Source: [Clostridium] asparagiforme DSM 15981
GTDB lineage: Bacteria > Bacillota > Clostridia > Lachnospirales > Lachnospiraceae
Assembly (NCBI GenBank): GCA_025149125.1
Contig: CP102272.1
Coordinates: 6,200,001 to 6,264,000, forward strand
Direction of reading: 5' to 3'
Length of the DNA: 64,000 nt
Part shown: positions 53,221 to 62,283 of the stretch, piece by piece
Position numbering within the stretch: position 1 is the first letter of the stretch
Layout of the letters: every line of letters begins with the position of its first letter
Made by a program: the position numbers and the translations under genes
The notes under the pieces: model-generated
Told to the model about the DNA's origin: nothing
The model's database searches: none
What the model saw: only the letters and a program-made list of their open reading frames with translations

Positions 53221-53260
53221 AAAAAGAGAGCGGCGATATGACTCGGGCCGCTCTCTTTTT
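53221..53260. terminator. Bidirectional terminator between the aconitase gene and the nuclease pair
   Basis: AAAAAGAGAGCGGC pairs perfectly with GCCGCTCTCTTTTT around a 12-nt loop. A- and T-runs on either side make it work both ways, ending the rightward aconitase gene and the leftward nuclease gene. Confidence 0.92.
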
Positions 53261-53273
53261 ATGGGTAGATTCA

Positions 53274-54041
53274 TTATAATGTGGCGGGCTCTATCACAAA
53301 TGCTCTGACCTGCCTGCCGTCGCGGTCGTACTCGCGTTTTAACATGTTTTCAAATGCCGCCGGGTTTTCTACAATTCCCTCTTTGTCATAGATCAACATA
53401 TAGATTGTATGGTAATCGTATAGGAAGCCGTCGGCTCCCAGCTGCTCCGTCAGCATCTTTTCCGTCATATTTTTTCTGGTACACTTCACCTCGATTGCCA
53501 GGTCATACTCGTCAATATAAAGATCACAGCGCATGCCGCTATAACCGTTATCGCTGACCACCTCCGCCCTGGCTGCCGGAAAAACCGGGCGTATAATGGC
53601 CAACAGCATTCTCTGAACGTCATACTCATTGCCTATCTGAATCTGTTCCAGCAGTTCTTTTCCAATCGATGCCTTTTTGTGGACCTCTGCCTGATACATG
53701 GTCCTGACATACAAATAAAAATTCCTCAGAATCTTTTGTATAATCAACTCCGCCATCGGCCCGGGGAATGACTCCTCCGGTCTTTGTGCCAGACCGCCTA
53801 ATGCCTCAACCGTTCCGCGAATCGTCCGATCCAGCTCACGTTTGCTGTCCTCCACAGAGAACTCATTTTCTACAAAGTGCAGTTTCACGCCAATCTCCCG
53901 TTTTCGACTTTCCGGCAGACCACTTCCGTCCAGCGCAGACTTAACTTCCCTCTGCCAATCCCCAAACTGTTCTTTAGCCGACAGATAGTCCCTGCACGCC
54001 AAAATCTCCTCTCCCCAGCGGCATATCGCTTCAATTCCCAT
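53274..54041 (-). CDS. PD-(D/E)XK nuclease-like protein (DpnII/MboI-type domain)
   Basis: A 255-residue protein with a C-terminal nuclease fold. The catalytic set appears as D173 (MRCDLYIDEYD), E184 and K186 (LAIEVKCTRKN), a D-x10-E-x-K pattern, with E139 as possible helix acid. The following QLGADGFLYDY and LIYDKEG fit DpnII/MboI-like REase domains. The N-terminal 130 residues are helical and not recognised. It lies 11 bp after the ATPase gene, so the two probably form one system. A defence role is plausible but unproven; a degenerate transposon or abortive-infection module are alternatives. Confidence 0.7.
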   Translation of the reverse strand: MGIEAICRWGEEILACRDYLSAKEQFGDWQREVKSALDGSGLPESRKREIGVKLHFVENEFSVEDSKRELDRTIRGTVEALGGLAQRPEESFPGPMAELIIQKILRNFYLYVRTMYQAEVHKKASIGKELLEQIQIGNEYDVQRMLLAIIRPVFPAARAEVVSDNGYSGMRCDLYIDEYDLAIEVKCTRKNMTEKMLTEQLGADGFLYDYHTIYMLIYDKEGIVENPAAFENMLKREYDRDGRQVRAFVIEPATL

Positions 54042-54052
54042 CGCACATCCTC

Positions 54053-55219
54053 CTAAAACGGCATCCAGCGTATATAAAACAAAAACAGCGAATCCAAAAT
54101 ATGAATCATATCATCTTTCCACTCAAACACCTGATACAACGGAATCTGCTCGTCCATTATTTTTTGCAGATTCTTTAAGGTATCGCGAATCTTTTTCGCA
54201 GTAATTTTCTCATTCTTCACATTCTTCTGGACCCGTTTGGAAATGTGCTCAAAACTGATTTCAACTCTGGGTGGGTTGTCCGCAATGGCTTTTAGAATAA
54301 TGCTGTAGATATCGCGGCGGCTTCCGTCCTGCAGTTCGTAGGTCAGGCGTTTTTGGCCTCTGGTCGGCGGACCGGATTTTAAAACGCGGACCACATCTGA
54401 ATATGGAAAATTATTACAGGTAAAGCGGCAGCTTTCCATGATAACCTCATCTGTTATCTTTTCCACATCGAAGGGAAGCAGCCCAATATTCAGGCAAATA
54501 GACTGCATAAGCTGAGGCGAATTGATGCTTTCCAGAGCCATCCGTTCAATTAACCGTGCTTCAAGCTCTATTCCCAATTCGTAAAAACCTTTTCTTGCAA
54601 TTTCTTCCAGCTCACGCTGCTTCCACGGCTCAATTTCAATTATGGAAATCCGGCCGGTCAAATCGGGATTCAAACGGATCGCATCATCCGAGCGATAAGG
54701 AAGTGATATGACGATGGCTTTAAATCCCAGTCGAATCACTTCTTTCAGCTGACACGCGATATCATACTGAATCTTATCAGAGGCGTAATGGAAATCATCC
54801 AATACAAGAACCTTACCCGATTCCGTAAAATGGTCGATCACTATGTCTTTATTGCCCAAATAGTTTTTTCTCACCTCAGTGGAACGCTCCTCGCTCTCTG
54901 AAAAATTAGCATTGCGCCTGCTGACCTCGGCATTCATTGAGAGGCCCACTTTTTTTCCCACTGCTGTCCAAAAATCGTTCTCTTTGGCAAAGTCATTGCC
55001 TGACATAGGTACCATCTTTTCCTTGCCAATGACATTTTCACAGAGGACCGTCTTTCCGGTCTTAGACGGGCCTACGATATAGGTTAAATAGCCGTCAATG
55101 CTGAGGCTTTGCTTCAGTCTATCCTCATATGTGTACTTTGTCTCCCCGGACATCCTGGTCACATAGGTCAGATCGGGATAAGCCCCGGGTTTAAATATCT
55201 TCGCATACCTTCTATCCAC
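54053..55219 (-). CDS. P-loop ATPase partner of the nuclease-like protein
   Basis: A 388-residue P-loop ATPase. Walker A is GPSKTGKT at 50-57 and Walker B VLVLDDFH at 137-144, with a downstream arginine-rich ISLPYRSDDAIRLNPDLTGR, as in STAND/AAA-type ATPases. The C-terminal part from about 285 looks like a winged helix. I do not recognise a named family. The start is a GTG after GGGGTGAT. The gene and its partner look more AT-rich than their neighbours, and their promoter zone (55220-55290) is very AT-rich, which could point to acquisition by transfer. ATP-dependent activation of the nuclease is inferred. Confidence 0.72.
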   Translation of the reverse strand: MDRRYAKIFKPGAYPDLTYVTRMSGETKYTYEDRLKQSLSIDGYLTYIVGPSKTGKTVLCENVIGKEKMVPMSGNDFAKENDFWTAVGKKVGLSMNAEVSRRNANFSESEERSTEVRKNYLGNKDIVIDHFTESGKVLVLDDFHYASDKIQYDIACQLKEVIRLGFKAIVISLPYRSDDAIRLNPDLTGRISIIEIEPWKQRELEEIARKGFYELGIELEARLIERMALESINSPQLMQSICLNIGLLPFDVEKITDEVIMESCRFTCNNFPYSDVVRVLKSGPPTRGQKRLTYELQDGSRRDIYSIILKAIADNPPRVEISFEHISKRVQKNVKNEKITAKKIRDTLKNLQKIMDEQIPLYQVFEWKDDMIHILDSLFLFYIRWMPF

Positions 55220-55288
55220 TTTATCACCCCTTTTTTCACTATTTTTTATATTATATCATAATTATATACCTTTTCATACCTTTTTAGA

Positions 55289-55324
55289 CCTAAAATAACG
55301 GCGGCAGACCAAAGTCTGCCGCCG
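55289..55324 (-). terminator. Terminator of the larA-uxaA operon
   Basis: CGGCGGCAGAC pairs perfectly with GTCTGCCGCCG around a 4-nt loop, and TTATTTT follows on the minus strand. It lies 22 nt past the uxaA stop and before the ATPase promoter. Confidence 0.8.
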
Positions 55325-55345
55325 CACTCCGTCAAAACCCGAACC

Positions 55346-56509
55346 TTAAATCACCGGCCCCAACGTATATATATCAATGGAACTATAATAATGTAAACTC
55401 TCATTCTTACTCATCCCACCGTTCAACACCTCCACGATCTTCTCAAAGACCTCCTCACCCACCTGCTCGATGGACTTCTTTCCCTCAATGATCAATCCGG
55501 CGTTGATATCCATATCGTTTTCCATGTTCCGGTAGGTAATGGGGTTTCCGCAGACCTTCACCACCGGCATGGTGGGGAATCCCTGGGGAGCGCCCCGGCC
55601 GGTGGAGAACATCATCAGCTGCGCGCCCGTGCAGGCCATTCCGGTGAGAATCTCCGGCTCCCGGCCAGGCGTGTCCTTGATCCAGAGACCCTTGCGGTCC
55701 CCCACCCGGTCGGTATACTCCATCACGCCCTGTATGGGCCTGGTGCCGGACTTGACGATGGCGCCCAGGGATTTCTCCTCGATGGAGGATAAGCCGCCCT
55801 CGATGTTGCCCGGCGTGGGCTGGCCCTTGCGCATGTCGCAGCCCAGGGACTTGGCCCGGCTCTCCATGCGGGCCACGATCTCATCGATCTTGTCCGCCAC
55901 CTGTGCGTTTACCGCCCGGCGCTTCAAAATGTGCTCCGCTCCCAGGAATTCCGTAGTCTCGCCGAACACCACGGTTCCGCCCAGGTCCACCAGCTTATCC
56001 GCCACATAACCCAGCGCACAGTTGGAAGCCATGCCGGAGGTGGTGTCCGACGCCCCGCACTTGATGGCCAGCACCACCTTGGAGATATCCGCCTCCCGCC
56101 GCTGCTGGGGCGCGATGGCCCGCACCAGCCTGGATGCGGCGTCGATGCCCGCGGCAATGGCCTTGCTGACCCCGCCCAGCTGCTGGATGCGGATGATCTC
56201 CACCGGCTTGCCCGTCCGGGCGATCTCCTCCACCAGCCGCTCGTGGTCCGTGCCCTCGCAGCCCAGACTGACCACCAGGGCCGCTCCCACGTTGGGCCCG
56301 CAGCCCAGGCCGATCAATGTCTCCGTCACCCGGTCCAGATCCGGCGGCAGCTGGCAGCAGCCCTGGTGGTGATACAGCCCCACCGTGCCCTGCACCTGGG
56401 CCACAATGGCCTGAGCCACGTCGTTGGCGCACACCACGCTGGGAATCACCGCAACCAGGTTACGGCTGCCCACCGTTCCGTCCGGTCTCACATATCCTTG
56501 AAATATCAT
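55346..56509 (-). CDS. UxaA family hydro-lyase, large subunit
   Basis: A 387-residue C-terminal-type UxaA protein (altronate/galactarate dehydratase family). It begins with FQGYVRPDGTVGSRNLVAVIPSVVC and has SLGCEGTDHERL near 78, KCGASDTTSGMASN near 148 and CGNPITYRNMENDMDINAG near 322. The family uses iron to dehydrate sugar acids or, in other members, handles sulfolactate or D-tartrate-type substrates. In this operon the SAF small subunit is encoded 110 bp upstream. I start at the ATG at 56509, after GAGGAGGGG; the frame extends 13 codons further. The substrate is likely a hydroxy acid processed with LarA and the enolase-superfamily enzyme. Confidence 0.85.
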   Translation of the reverse strand: MIFQGYVRPDGTVGSRNLVAVIPSVVCANDVAQAIVAQVQGTVGLYHHQGCCQLPPDLDRVTETLIGLGCGPNVGAALVVSLGCEGTDHERLVEEIARTGKPVEIIRIQQLGGVSKAIAAGIDAASRLVRAIAPQQRREADISKVVLAIKCGASDTTSGMASNCALGYVADKLVDLGGTVVFGETTEFLGAEHILKRRAVNAQVADKIDEIVARMESRAKSLGCDMRKGQPTPGNIEGGLSSIEEKSLGAIVKSGTRPIQGVMEYTDRVGDRKGLWIKDTPGREPEILTGMACTGAQLMMFSTGRGAPQGFPTMPVVKVCGNPITYRNMENDMDINAGLIIEGKKSIEQVGEEVFEKIVEVLNGGMSKNESLHYYSSIDIYTLGPVI

Positions 56510-56619
56510 ATTGCCCCTCCTCGTCCTGTCAAATATTGTAAAATGCACCCGCCACCGGTTCTATGAATCCCATACCGGACTTCACTGCCCCGGCCCTCCG
56601 CGGCCGCCCGTCACCGCCG

Positions 56620-56910
56620 CTACAGGTCCCCTCTGCCACGCATACTGTCCAGATTGTGCACATGGACATGGTTTCCCGCCGCGATGGCCCGGCTGGCAAC
56701 TCCGATCTCCTCGCCGTACTTCATGATCTGTTCCCCGGTCTCAATCCCCCGCACCGCCACCTTGTGGCCATAGGGAATTGGGTCCAGGGCGCGTATCACC
56801 ACGGACTCCCCCTTCTTGTCCCTCACTTCAATCTCCGCTCCCGCCTGGATTCCCTCCGCGAACACGGTCGCCACATTATCCAGGTCGCTCACCTTCAAAG
56901 CCAGATACAT
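56620..56910 (-). CDS. UxaA small subunit (SAF domain)
   Basis: A 96-residue SAF-domain protein matching the N-terminal part of altronate dehydratase. The family pattern is visible: LKVSDLDNVATVF at the start, DPIPYGHKVAVRGI in the middle and YGEEIGVASRAIAAGNHVHVHNL at the end. The domain forms part of the active site with the large UxaA chain encoded next. GGAGGTAAG precedes the ATG. It lies between larA and uxaA on the same strand. Confidence 0.85.
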   Translation of the reverse strand: MYLALKVSDLDNVATVFAEGIQAGAEIEVRDKKGESVVIRALDPIPYGHKVAVRGIETGEQIMKYGEEIGVASRAIAAGNHVHVHNLDSMRGRGDL

Positions 56911-56930
56911 AACCTTACCTCCTTATTCTC

Positions 56931-58211
56931 TCAGGATACCGGTTTTGTGATCATCACGGACACGCCGTCCGGGATCACCACCACCCTGGCGTCCTTTCCT
57001 CTCATCTCAAATGCCATTGCCAGCGCCTCATCCGGCGTAGATGCCGGAATCATGTTGGCCCGCCGGACCACCTCCGGGTCCAGATACGTGGTCACCAGAA
57101 TCACCGGATGCGCTTGCAGAATTCTGGCGTAAATCTGGGCGCACCACTGCTCCGGGATCGTCTCCCGGGGCGGTACCGCGGACAGCTTGCGGTCGATCTC
57201 CTGCGGATTTCCGCCCATAATCAGTTCCTCAAAATGGGAACCGCCGATGCCTTCCCGGCACGCGCAGACCATGATGATCACCCCGTCCTCCCCGGCGCAG
57301 GCCTCCGCCGTGGCTACCGCCTTTGGCGACTGGTACAGGTTCTGATCCAATGGATAACCCCCGTTGGAGGTAACCACGATGTCCCCGGTCACCGCCGGTT
57401 CCTCGGAGATACTGCGGATATACCGGCAGCCCTCCAGATGGGCGGCTTCCACATCCCCGGCAAAGGCCGCGATGATCTCCTTGCGGGCGTTGAGGGCTAC
57501 GTTCAGGATAAACTGCACGTTGACCCGCCTGGCCGCGCAGATCATGTCCTCATGGATGGGATTGCCCTCCAATACCCCGGCTGCGGCAAATGGGCTGGCG
57601 ATGGCCTTATAGGAATGGTTCTCATTCACCGTCTCTGCGGAGCAGATTCCCGGAAGAATGCTCTTTCTCCCGCCGGAAAATCCGGCAAAGAAATGAGGCT
57701 CGATAAATCCCTCCGTCACCAGCAGGTCGCAGTCCACGGCCAGCCGGTTCACATAAAATCCGGCCCCCGACGGCAGCTCCCCCATTGAGACAAACTCGTC
57801 CTTCTCAAACGCCCTGTTTACCACGATCCGCTCGCGCTCCACGATCTCCGCACCGAACATGCAGATCTGCTCCTCCCTGGTTGTCTCCCGGTGAAGGCCG
57901 GTGGCGATCAGGATCGTGATCTCTGCACCGGGATTGCCCGCCCGGATCTCCCCCAGCAGGATCGGAAGCGTAATTTTGCTGGGCACCGCCCGGGTGTGGT
58001 CGCTGGTCACCAGAACCACCCGTTTCTTTCCCCGGGCCAGTTCCCGCAGGCGCGGCGTGCCCACCGGCTGCTCCAATGCCCGGCGCACCATCTCCTCCTG
58101 GGTTCCCTCCCCGGAAGCCTCGCTGATGTGTGATATTACAATTTTTTCCAGATTTTGTTCCCCGATTGTAAGCGGCACCGTTTTTGTGTCGTAGGGAAGG
58201 TCAATTCTCAT
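56931..58211 (-). CDS. LarA family (nickel-dependent lactate racemase-like) protein
   Basis: A 426-residue protein of the LarA/DUF2088 family. Key residues keep the spacing of lactate racemase: D71-H72-T73-R74 (DHTRAVP), H107 (ATGLHR), H173 (EPHFFAG), K183 (SGGRKS) and H199 (NENHS), which correspond one position off to H108, H174, K184 and H200 of LarA. Those residues hold the nickel-pincer nucleotide cofactor, so racemase or epimerase chemistry on a 2-hydroxy acid is likely. The larB, larC and larE maturation genes are not in the window. I start at the ATG at 58211, after GAGGAGG. Confidence 0.87.
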   Translation of the reverse strand: MRIDLPYDTKTVPLTIGEQNLEKIVISHISEASGEGTQEEMVRRALEQPVGTPRLRELARGKKRVVLVTSDHTRAVPSKITLPILLGEIRAGNPGAEITILIATGLHRETTREEQICMFGAEIVERERIVVNRAFEKDEFVSMGELPSGAGFYVNRLAVDCDLLVTEGFIEPHFFAGFSGGRKSILPGICSAETVNENHSYKAIASPFAAAGVLEGNPIHEDMICAARRVNVQFILNVALNARKEIIAAFAGDVEAAHLEGCRYIRSISEEPAVTGDIVVTSNGGYPLDQNLYQSPKAVATAEACAGEDGVIIMVCACREGIGGSHFEELIMGGNPQEIDRKLSAVPPRETIPEQWCAQIYARILQAHPVILVTTYLDPEVVRRANMIPASTPDEALAMAFEMRGKDARVVVIPDGVSVMITKPVS

Positions 58212-58352
58212 ATAGTTCCTCCTCGCAGTCTGTACCAAACGTTTTTCCCGGAGGCGGGACCGCCCGCAGGCTGCGCCAGCGCCATTGCACATAACAAAAC
58301 AGCGCCCGCAGGGACAGCCTCGCGGCCATCTCCCTGCGGACACCGGCAAACA

Positions 58353-59555
58353 TTACAGACCTCTCTCGTCCCGGTCCACAACCACGTGCATCAGCGCGGT
58401 ATCCATTCCGAACTGGGACATTTCCTGGCCCAGGCCCGGCAGCTCCGGCACGGTGTAAACGCCGCGCTCCGGCTGATAGTCGTACTTGCAGAGTACGGTC
58501 AGCGACGGCTGGGTGCTGCGGAAATGGTGCTCATGGATGCAGAAGTTGGGAATCGCCGCCTCCAGGTGCAGGGCCGCCGCGGTGGAGATGGGCGAGCCTG
58601 CGCAATGAGCCTGCACGGTCACGTCGAACACCTGACCCATGTCGCAGATCTTCTTGGCCTCGGTCAGACCGCCGCAGTTGCACACATCCGGCTGAAGGAG
58701 CTGCACGTTGTTCTCCATAAAGTTATTCATATAATGCCAACGCCCGAAAATGCGCTCGCCGCTGGCGATGGGCGTCTTGATCTTGTCGTGAACCGCCTTG
58801 TGCATCATGGGGTTCATGGGGATGGTTGGCTCCTCTAACGCCATTGCCTTGTACTTGTCGCACAGCTCGCCAATGATCACCGCGCTGATGGCGTCGGTCC
58901 GGCAGTGGTTCTCCACGATGATGTCGAAATCCCAGCCGCAGTTGTCGCGGACCGCCTTCATGCGGGCCTCCACCATGTCGATAAACTTGCGGGTGGGAAT
59001 GCCCTCGCACTCGCTCTTGGGCAGGTGGGTGGCGTCGGGACCGATCTGGGTGAAGTCGATCTTCACCGCGTCATACCCCTGATCCAGGGCGTACTGGGTG
59101 ATCTCGGCGTACTCTTCCGGCTTACCGTAAGGTCCGATGCGGTCGCACCAGCCAAACTGAAGCTGGGAGGCGTAGGAACGCATCTTGCTGCGGAACTTAC
59201 CGCCCAGAAGCTGATAGCAGGGCACGCCCAGAACCTTACCCTTGATATCCCACAGCGCAATGTCGATGGCGCTGATTCCGGCGAACACGATTGCGCCTCC
59301 GCCCATGCCCCAGAAGCTGGACTTGAACATCTTGTTCCAGATCACTTCCACATTCATGGGATCCATGCCGATGATCAGACCTGCCAGGTCCTTCACCATT
59401 CCGAATGCGCCGGTGGAGCCGATTCCCAGGGCGATTCCCGCCTCGCCGTCCCCGTAGATTCCTTCATCCGTGTGGATGCGGCAGATGATGGGCTTTCTCT
59501 GCCATCTCTGCTCCCCCGCATCCAGCATATAAACGTCAACTTTCGTTATCTTCAT
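58353..59555 (-). CDS. Enolase-superfamily enzyme (mandelate racemase-like, copy 2)
   Basis: A 400-residue member of the mandelate racemase family. Capping domain at about 1-115, barrel after. Catalytic or metal-binding patterns are AVKIDF near 168, DIIVENHC near 215, ALEEPTIP near 242, IASGERI near 270 and VQAHCAGSP near 320. The KxD form suggests a Lys-type base plus His, as in acid-sugar dehydratases or racemases. It follows the lyase gene by 15 bp and precedes larA. Its substrate is unknown. A hydroxy- or amino-carboxylate that enters by the Tct carrier is likely. Confidence 0.83.
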   Translation of the reverse strand: MKITKVDVYMLDAGEQRWQRKPIICRIHTDEGIYGDGEAGIALGIGSTGAFGMVKDLAGLIIGMDPMNVEVIWNKMFKSSFWGMGGGAIVFAGISAIDIALWDIKGKVLGVPCYQLLGGKFRSKMRSYASQLQFGWCDRIGPYGKPEEYAEITQYALDQGYDAVKIDFTQIGPDATHLPKSECEGIPTRKFIDMVEARMKAVRDNCGWDFDIIVENHCRTDAISAVIIGELCDKYKAMALEEPTIPMNPMMHKAVHDKIKTPIASGERIFGRWHYMNNFMENNVQLLQPDVCNCGGLTEAKKICDMGQVFDVTVQAHCAGSPISTAAALHLEAAIPNFCIHEHHFRSTQPSLTVLCKYDYQPERGVYTVPELPGLGQEMSQFGMDTALMHVVVDRDERGL

Positions 59556-59570
59556 TATGAATGCTCTCCT

Positions 59571-60932
59571 TTATCCTTTTCTCTTTTTCCTTATGGAGGC
59601 GCTGACCTCCCGCGCGATAGCCGCGCAGTCCCCGGTATACCGCTCCGGGTCCAGGAGAGCGTCCAGCTCTGCCTCGGTCATATTGGCGGCCACCACCTCA
59701 TTTTCCAGAAGCTTCGCCTTAAAGTCCGCCTGCTCCTCAAACGCCGCCATGGACACCTCGTAGACCACCTCGTGGGCCGTCTGCTTGCCGATCTTTTTGC
59801 CCAGCTCCAGCATCACCGGCTCGGACATCATCAGGCCCTTCAGCAGGTCCAGATTCGCCTTCATGCGCTCCGGGAACACGTCCAGGTTCTTAAGCAGCTT
59901 CTTGCCCTTTGCGGCCACGCCGCCCACCAGCATCACCGTCTCATTTACGCTCATCCACTCGATCTTCCAGGACGCGCCGTCCCGCTCATGGAACTGGTAC
60001 ATGGAGTCAAACGTGGCCCCCATGCCCGCTTTGGCCAGCCGGGACAGGGTCTGAAGCGCCTCCGGGGCCACCGGATTGCGCTTATGGGGCATGGTGCTGC
60101 TGCCCACGGCTCCGTGGACGAACCCCTCCGCCGCCTCGCCGGTCTCGGTTCCCTGTAAATATACGATCTCCTGGCCGATCTTGCCGAAGGTGCAGCCCAG
60201 GGTGGCCAGCACGCTGACGATCTCCGCCAGCCGGTCCCGGCTCACATGCCAGGAAATGTCCGGCACGTCCAGACCCAGCGCCTCGATCACTCTGCGGCTG
60301 ATCTCCCGTCCATTTTCCCCGAATCCGGCCATGGAGCCCACGGCTCCCGATAACTGCCCAACAAAACAGCGCTTCCTGCAATCCTCCATGCGCTCGATAT
60401 CCCGGCGCAGCTCGCTGGCCCACACCGCGGCCTTGTAGCCAAAGGTGATGGGAATAGCCTGTTGGCCGTGGGTGCGCCCGGCCATCACCGTGTCCGCGTA
60501 CCGGTCCACCAGGTCTAAAACCGCCTCCTCGGCCTCCAGGGCGTCCCGGTAGACCGCCTCAAAGCCGCGTTTCACGGACATCATGAAGCCGGTGTCCAAA
60601 ATGTCCTGGGTGGTCGCGCCCAGATGGATGTACTCGCCGTACCCGCTGTCGCATTTTTTCTGGAAATTGCGCAGAATGGGCACCAGGGAGTGGCCCACCT
60701 TTACGATGCCCGCCTCGATCTCGCCGATGTCCAGATTCTCAACAAATCCCTTTTTACAGATTTCATCCGCCGCTTCTTTGGGAATAATCCCCATTTCTCC
60801 CTGCACCTGAGCCAGGGCTTTTTCGATATCCAGAAAGTTCTGGATGATGGTTCTGTCGTCAAATATCGTCCGCATTTCCTCCGTGCTGTAGGCGTTGCGG
60901 TACAACATGGAATCCAGCATATTAGCCGCCAT
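59571..60932 (-). CDS. Aspartase/fumarase-superfamily lyase (adenylosuccinate lyase-like, copy 2)
   Basis: A 453-residue superfamily member with LGATTQDILDTGFM near 103, AGRTHGQQAIPITFGYK near 150 and GSSTMPHKRNPVAP near 290. It releases fumarate or a relative by C-N or C-O cleavage. It overlaps the prpD gene upstream by 11 bp (good GAGGTGA site), so the two are coupled. The PrpD/lyase pair recalls the iminodisuccinate route, where an MmgE/PrpD epimerase feeds a C-N lyase of this superfamily. That substrate assignment is inference. Confidence 0.85.
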   Translation of the reverse strand: MAANMLDSMLYRNAYSTEEMRTIFDDRTIIQNFLDIEKALAQVQGEMGIIPKEAADEICKKGFVENLDIGEIEAGIVKVGHSLVPILRNFQKKCDSGYGEYIHLGATTQDILDTGFMMSVKRGFEAVYRDALEAEEAVLDLVDRYADTVMAGRTHGQQAIPITFGYKAAVWASELRRDIERMEDCRKRCFVGQLSGAVGSMAGFGENGREISRRVIEALGLDVPDISWHVSRDRLAEIVSVLATLGCTFGKIGQEIVYLQGTETGEAAEGFVHGAVGSSTMPHKRNPVAPEALQTLSRLAKAGMGATFDSMYQFHERDGASWKIEWMSVNETVMLVGGVAAKGKKLLKNLDVFPERMKANLDLLKGLMMSEPVMLELGKKIGKQTAHEVVYEVSMAAFEEQADFKAKLLENEVVAANMTEAELDALLDPERYTGDCAAIAREVSASIRKKRKG

Positions 60933-62271
60933 TTAATTCACCTCGCAAACCGTCTCCCAGCCGGTTCATGGGAGACTCCATTGTTAAGGACAGCACCTGC
61001 TCCATGATCCGCGCGGCGCGGTCTCTGTCGATTGTCAGTCCCGCCAGGGAAAGGAACTTGGCCCTGATATATTCCCTGGGCGGTTTCCCCTCGGGAAGCT
61101 CTACTTCCTCCTCCCATTTCCTGCCGTCCTTTAAGGCCACGGACAGCCGCTCAATTCTGAGTATGGGGTATTCCTCCGTATATGAGATATCCTCTTCAAC
61201 CTTAATCCGATGTTTTAATCCGTGTATTCTGGGATCACTGCGCACTTCCTCCGTGAACTGCATAAGCCCGGCCTCCCCGTAAACGAGCATGGCCGCGATG
61301 CAGTAGGGCATGGAGAATTTTGCTTTCAATTCTGTTTCGCAGCGGAATGCGCCGGTCAGCTCCACCGCTTTTTTGTAGGCGTGTACGGACACGGATTCCA
61401 CCTGATCCCATGAGAAATCCTGAGCCTTTCTGATTTTCTGGAGCGCATCCAGAGCCGAGTGCGTATGGCCGCAGGCCGCGTGAATCTTGTAATAGGAGTC
61501 CCTTATTCTCAGCTCATCCCCATCCTGCGGACATAAATACTTAAAATTCCGCGTCTGGCTGACAGCCTGGGCATAACCGCCCTCCCGCTCGATCACATCG
61601 TCGGGCACCGTAAAACCCTTTCCCGCCAAAACCGCCGCCTTCAGCCCGTTTGAAACCGCGTTTCCCACGTTGACCAGCTTGGCGTCCGTGCCGAACACAC
61701 ACACCAGGCCGGAAGCCATGGTACCTGCGATCCCCAGGGCCCGGGACAGCTTCTCCCCGTCAAATCCCATCACCGTTCCGGCGGCCGCGGCCGCTGCAAA
61801 GGCTCCGCAGGTCCCCGTGGTGTGCCAGTAATCGTAGTGGGAGGGGTTTAAGGCCGCGCCCAGGCGGATCATCACCTCGTAACCCGCCGTCACGCCCAGG
61901 GCGTACCGCTCAAAATCCGCGCCGCAGTATTCCGCGGCCGCCAGGGCCGCCGGCACCGCGATGGCGCCTGGGTGGGTGATGGCGATTTTGTTCACATCGT
62001 CGTACTCCAGCGTGTGCCCCAGCACCCCGTTGGAAAATGCCGCCGTAAACATGGATGTCTTTTCCGGCAGGCCGAAGGCGCTGCACTGGGGATTCCCCCC
62101 GCTCTCCCGGGCCATTTCCAGAACCGCCCGGGAGCTTTTCTTGTCCAGCGCGCCGGTCACGCAGCCCAGCCAGTCCAGGGTCTTGTACCGGATATCCTCC
62201 AGCAGGTCCTGATCCAGCCGGTCCGCCGTCAGGCCCGCCAGGTAATCGCATAAATCTCTGGTTATATTCAT
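60922..62271 (-). CDS. MmgE/PrpD family protein (copy 2)
   Basis: A 449-residue MmgE/PrpD member. Family segments are LGHTLEYDDVNKIAITHPGAIAV near 81, HYDYWHTTGTCGAFAAA near 144 and IHAACGHTHSALDAL near 270. The layout matches copy 1 at 14905 but the sequence is well diverged. Possible activities are dehydration, decarboxylation or epimerisation of a polycarboxylate. It lies between tctA (12 bp) and the lyase. The ribosome-binding site is weak, so translation may be coupled to tctA. Confidence 0.86.
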   Translation of the reverse strand: MNITRDLCDYLAGLTADRLDQDLLEDIRYKTLDWLGCVTGALDKKSSRAVLEMARESGGNPQCSAFGLPEKTSMFTAAFSNGVLGHTLEYDDVNKIAITHPGAIAVPAALAAAEYCGADFERYALGVTAGYEVMIRLGAALNPSHYDYWHTTGTCGAFAAAAAAGTVMGFDGEKLSRALGIAGTMASGLVCVFGTDAKLVNVGNAVSNGLKAAVLAGKGFTVPDDVIEREGGYAQAVSQTRNFKYLCPQDGDELRIRDSYYKIHAACGHTHSALDALQKIRKAQDFSWDQVESVSVHAYKKAVELTGAFRCETELKAKFSMPYCIAAMLVYGEAGLMQFTEEVRSDPRIHGLKHRIKVEEDISYTEEYPILRIERLSVALKDGRKWEEEVELPEGKPPREYIRAKFLSLAGLTIDRDRAARIMEQVLSLTMESPMNRLGDGLRGELNGG

Positions 62272-62283
62272 AGTTAATCTTTC

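Noticed and set aside
58905..60158. 417-codon plus-strand ORF across the enolase-type and lyase genes
   Set aside because: It spans the boundary of two clear minus-strand genes and has no recognisable domain.
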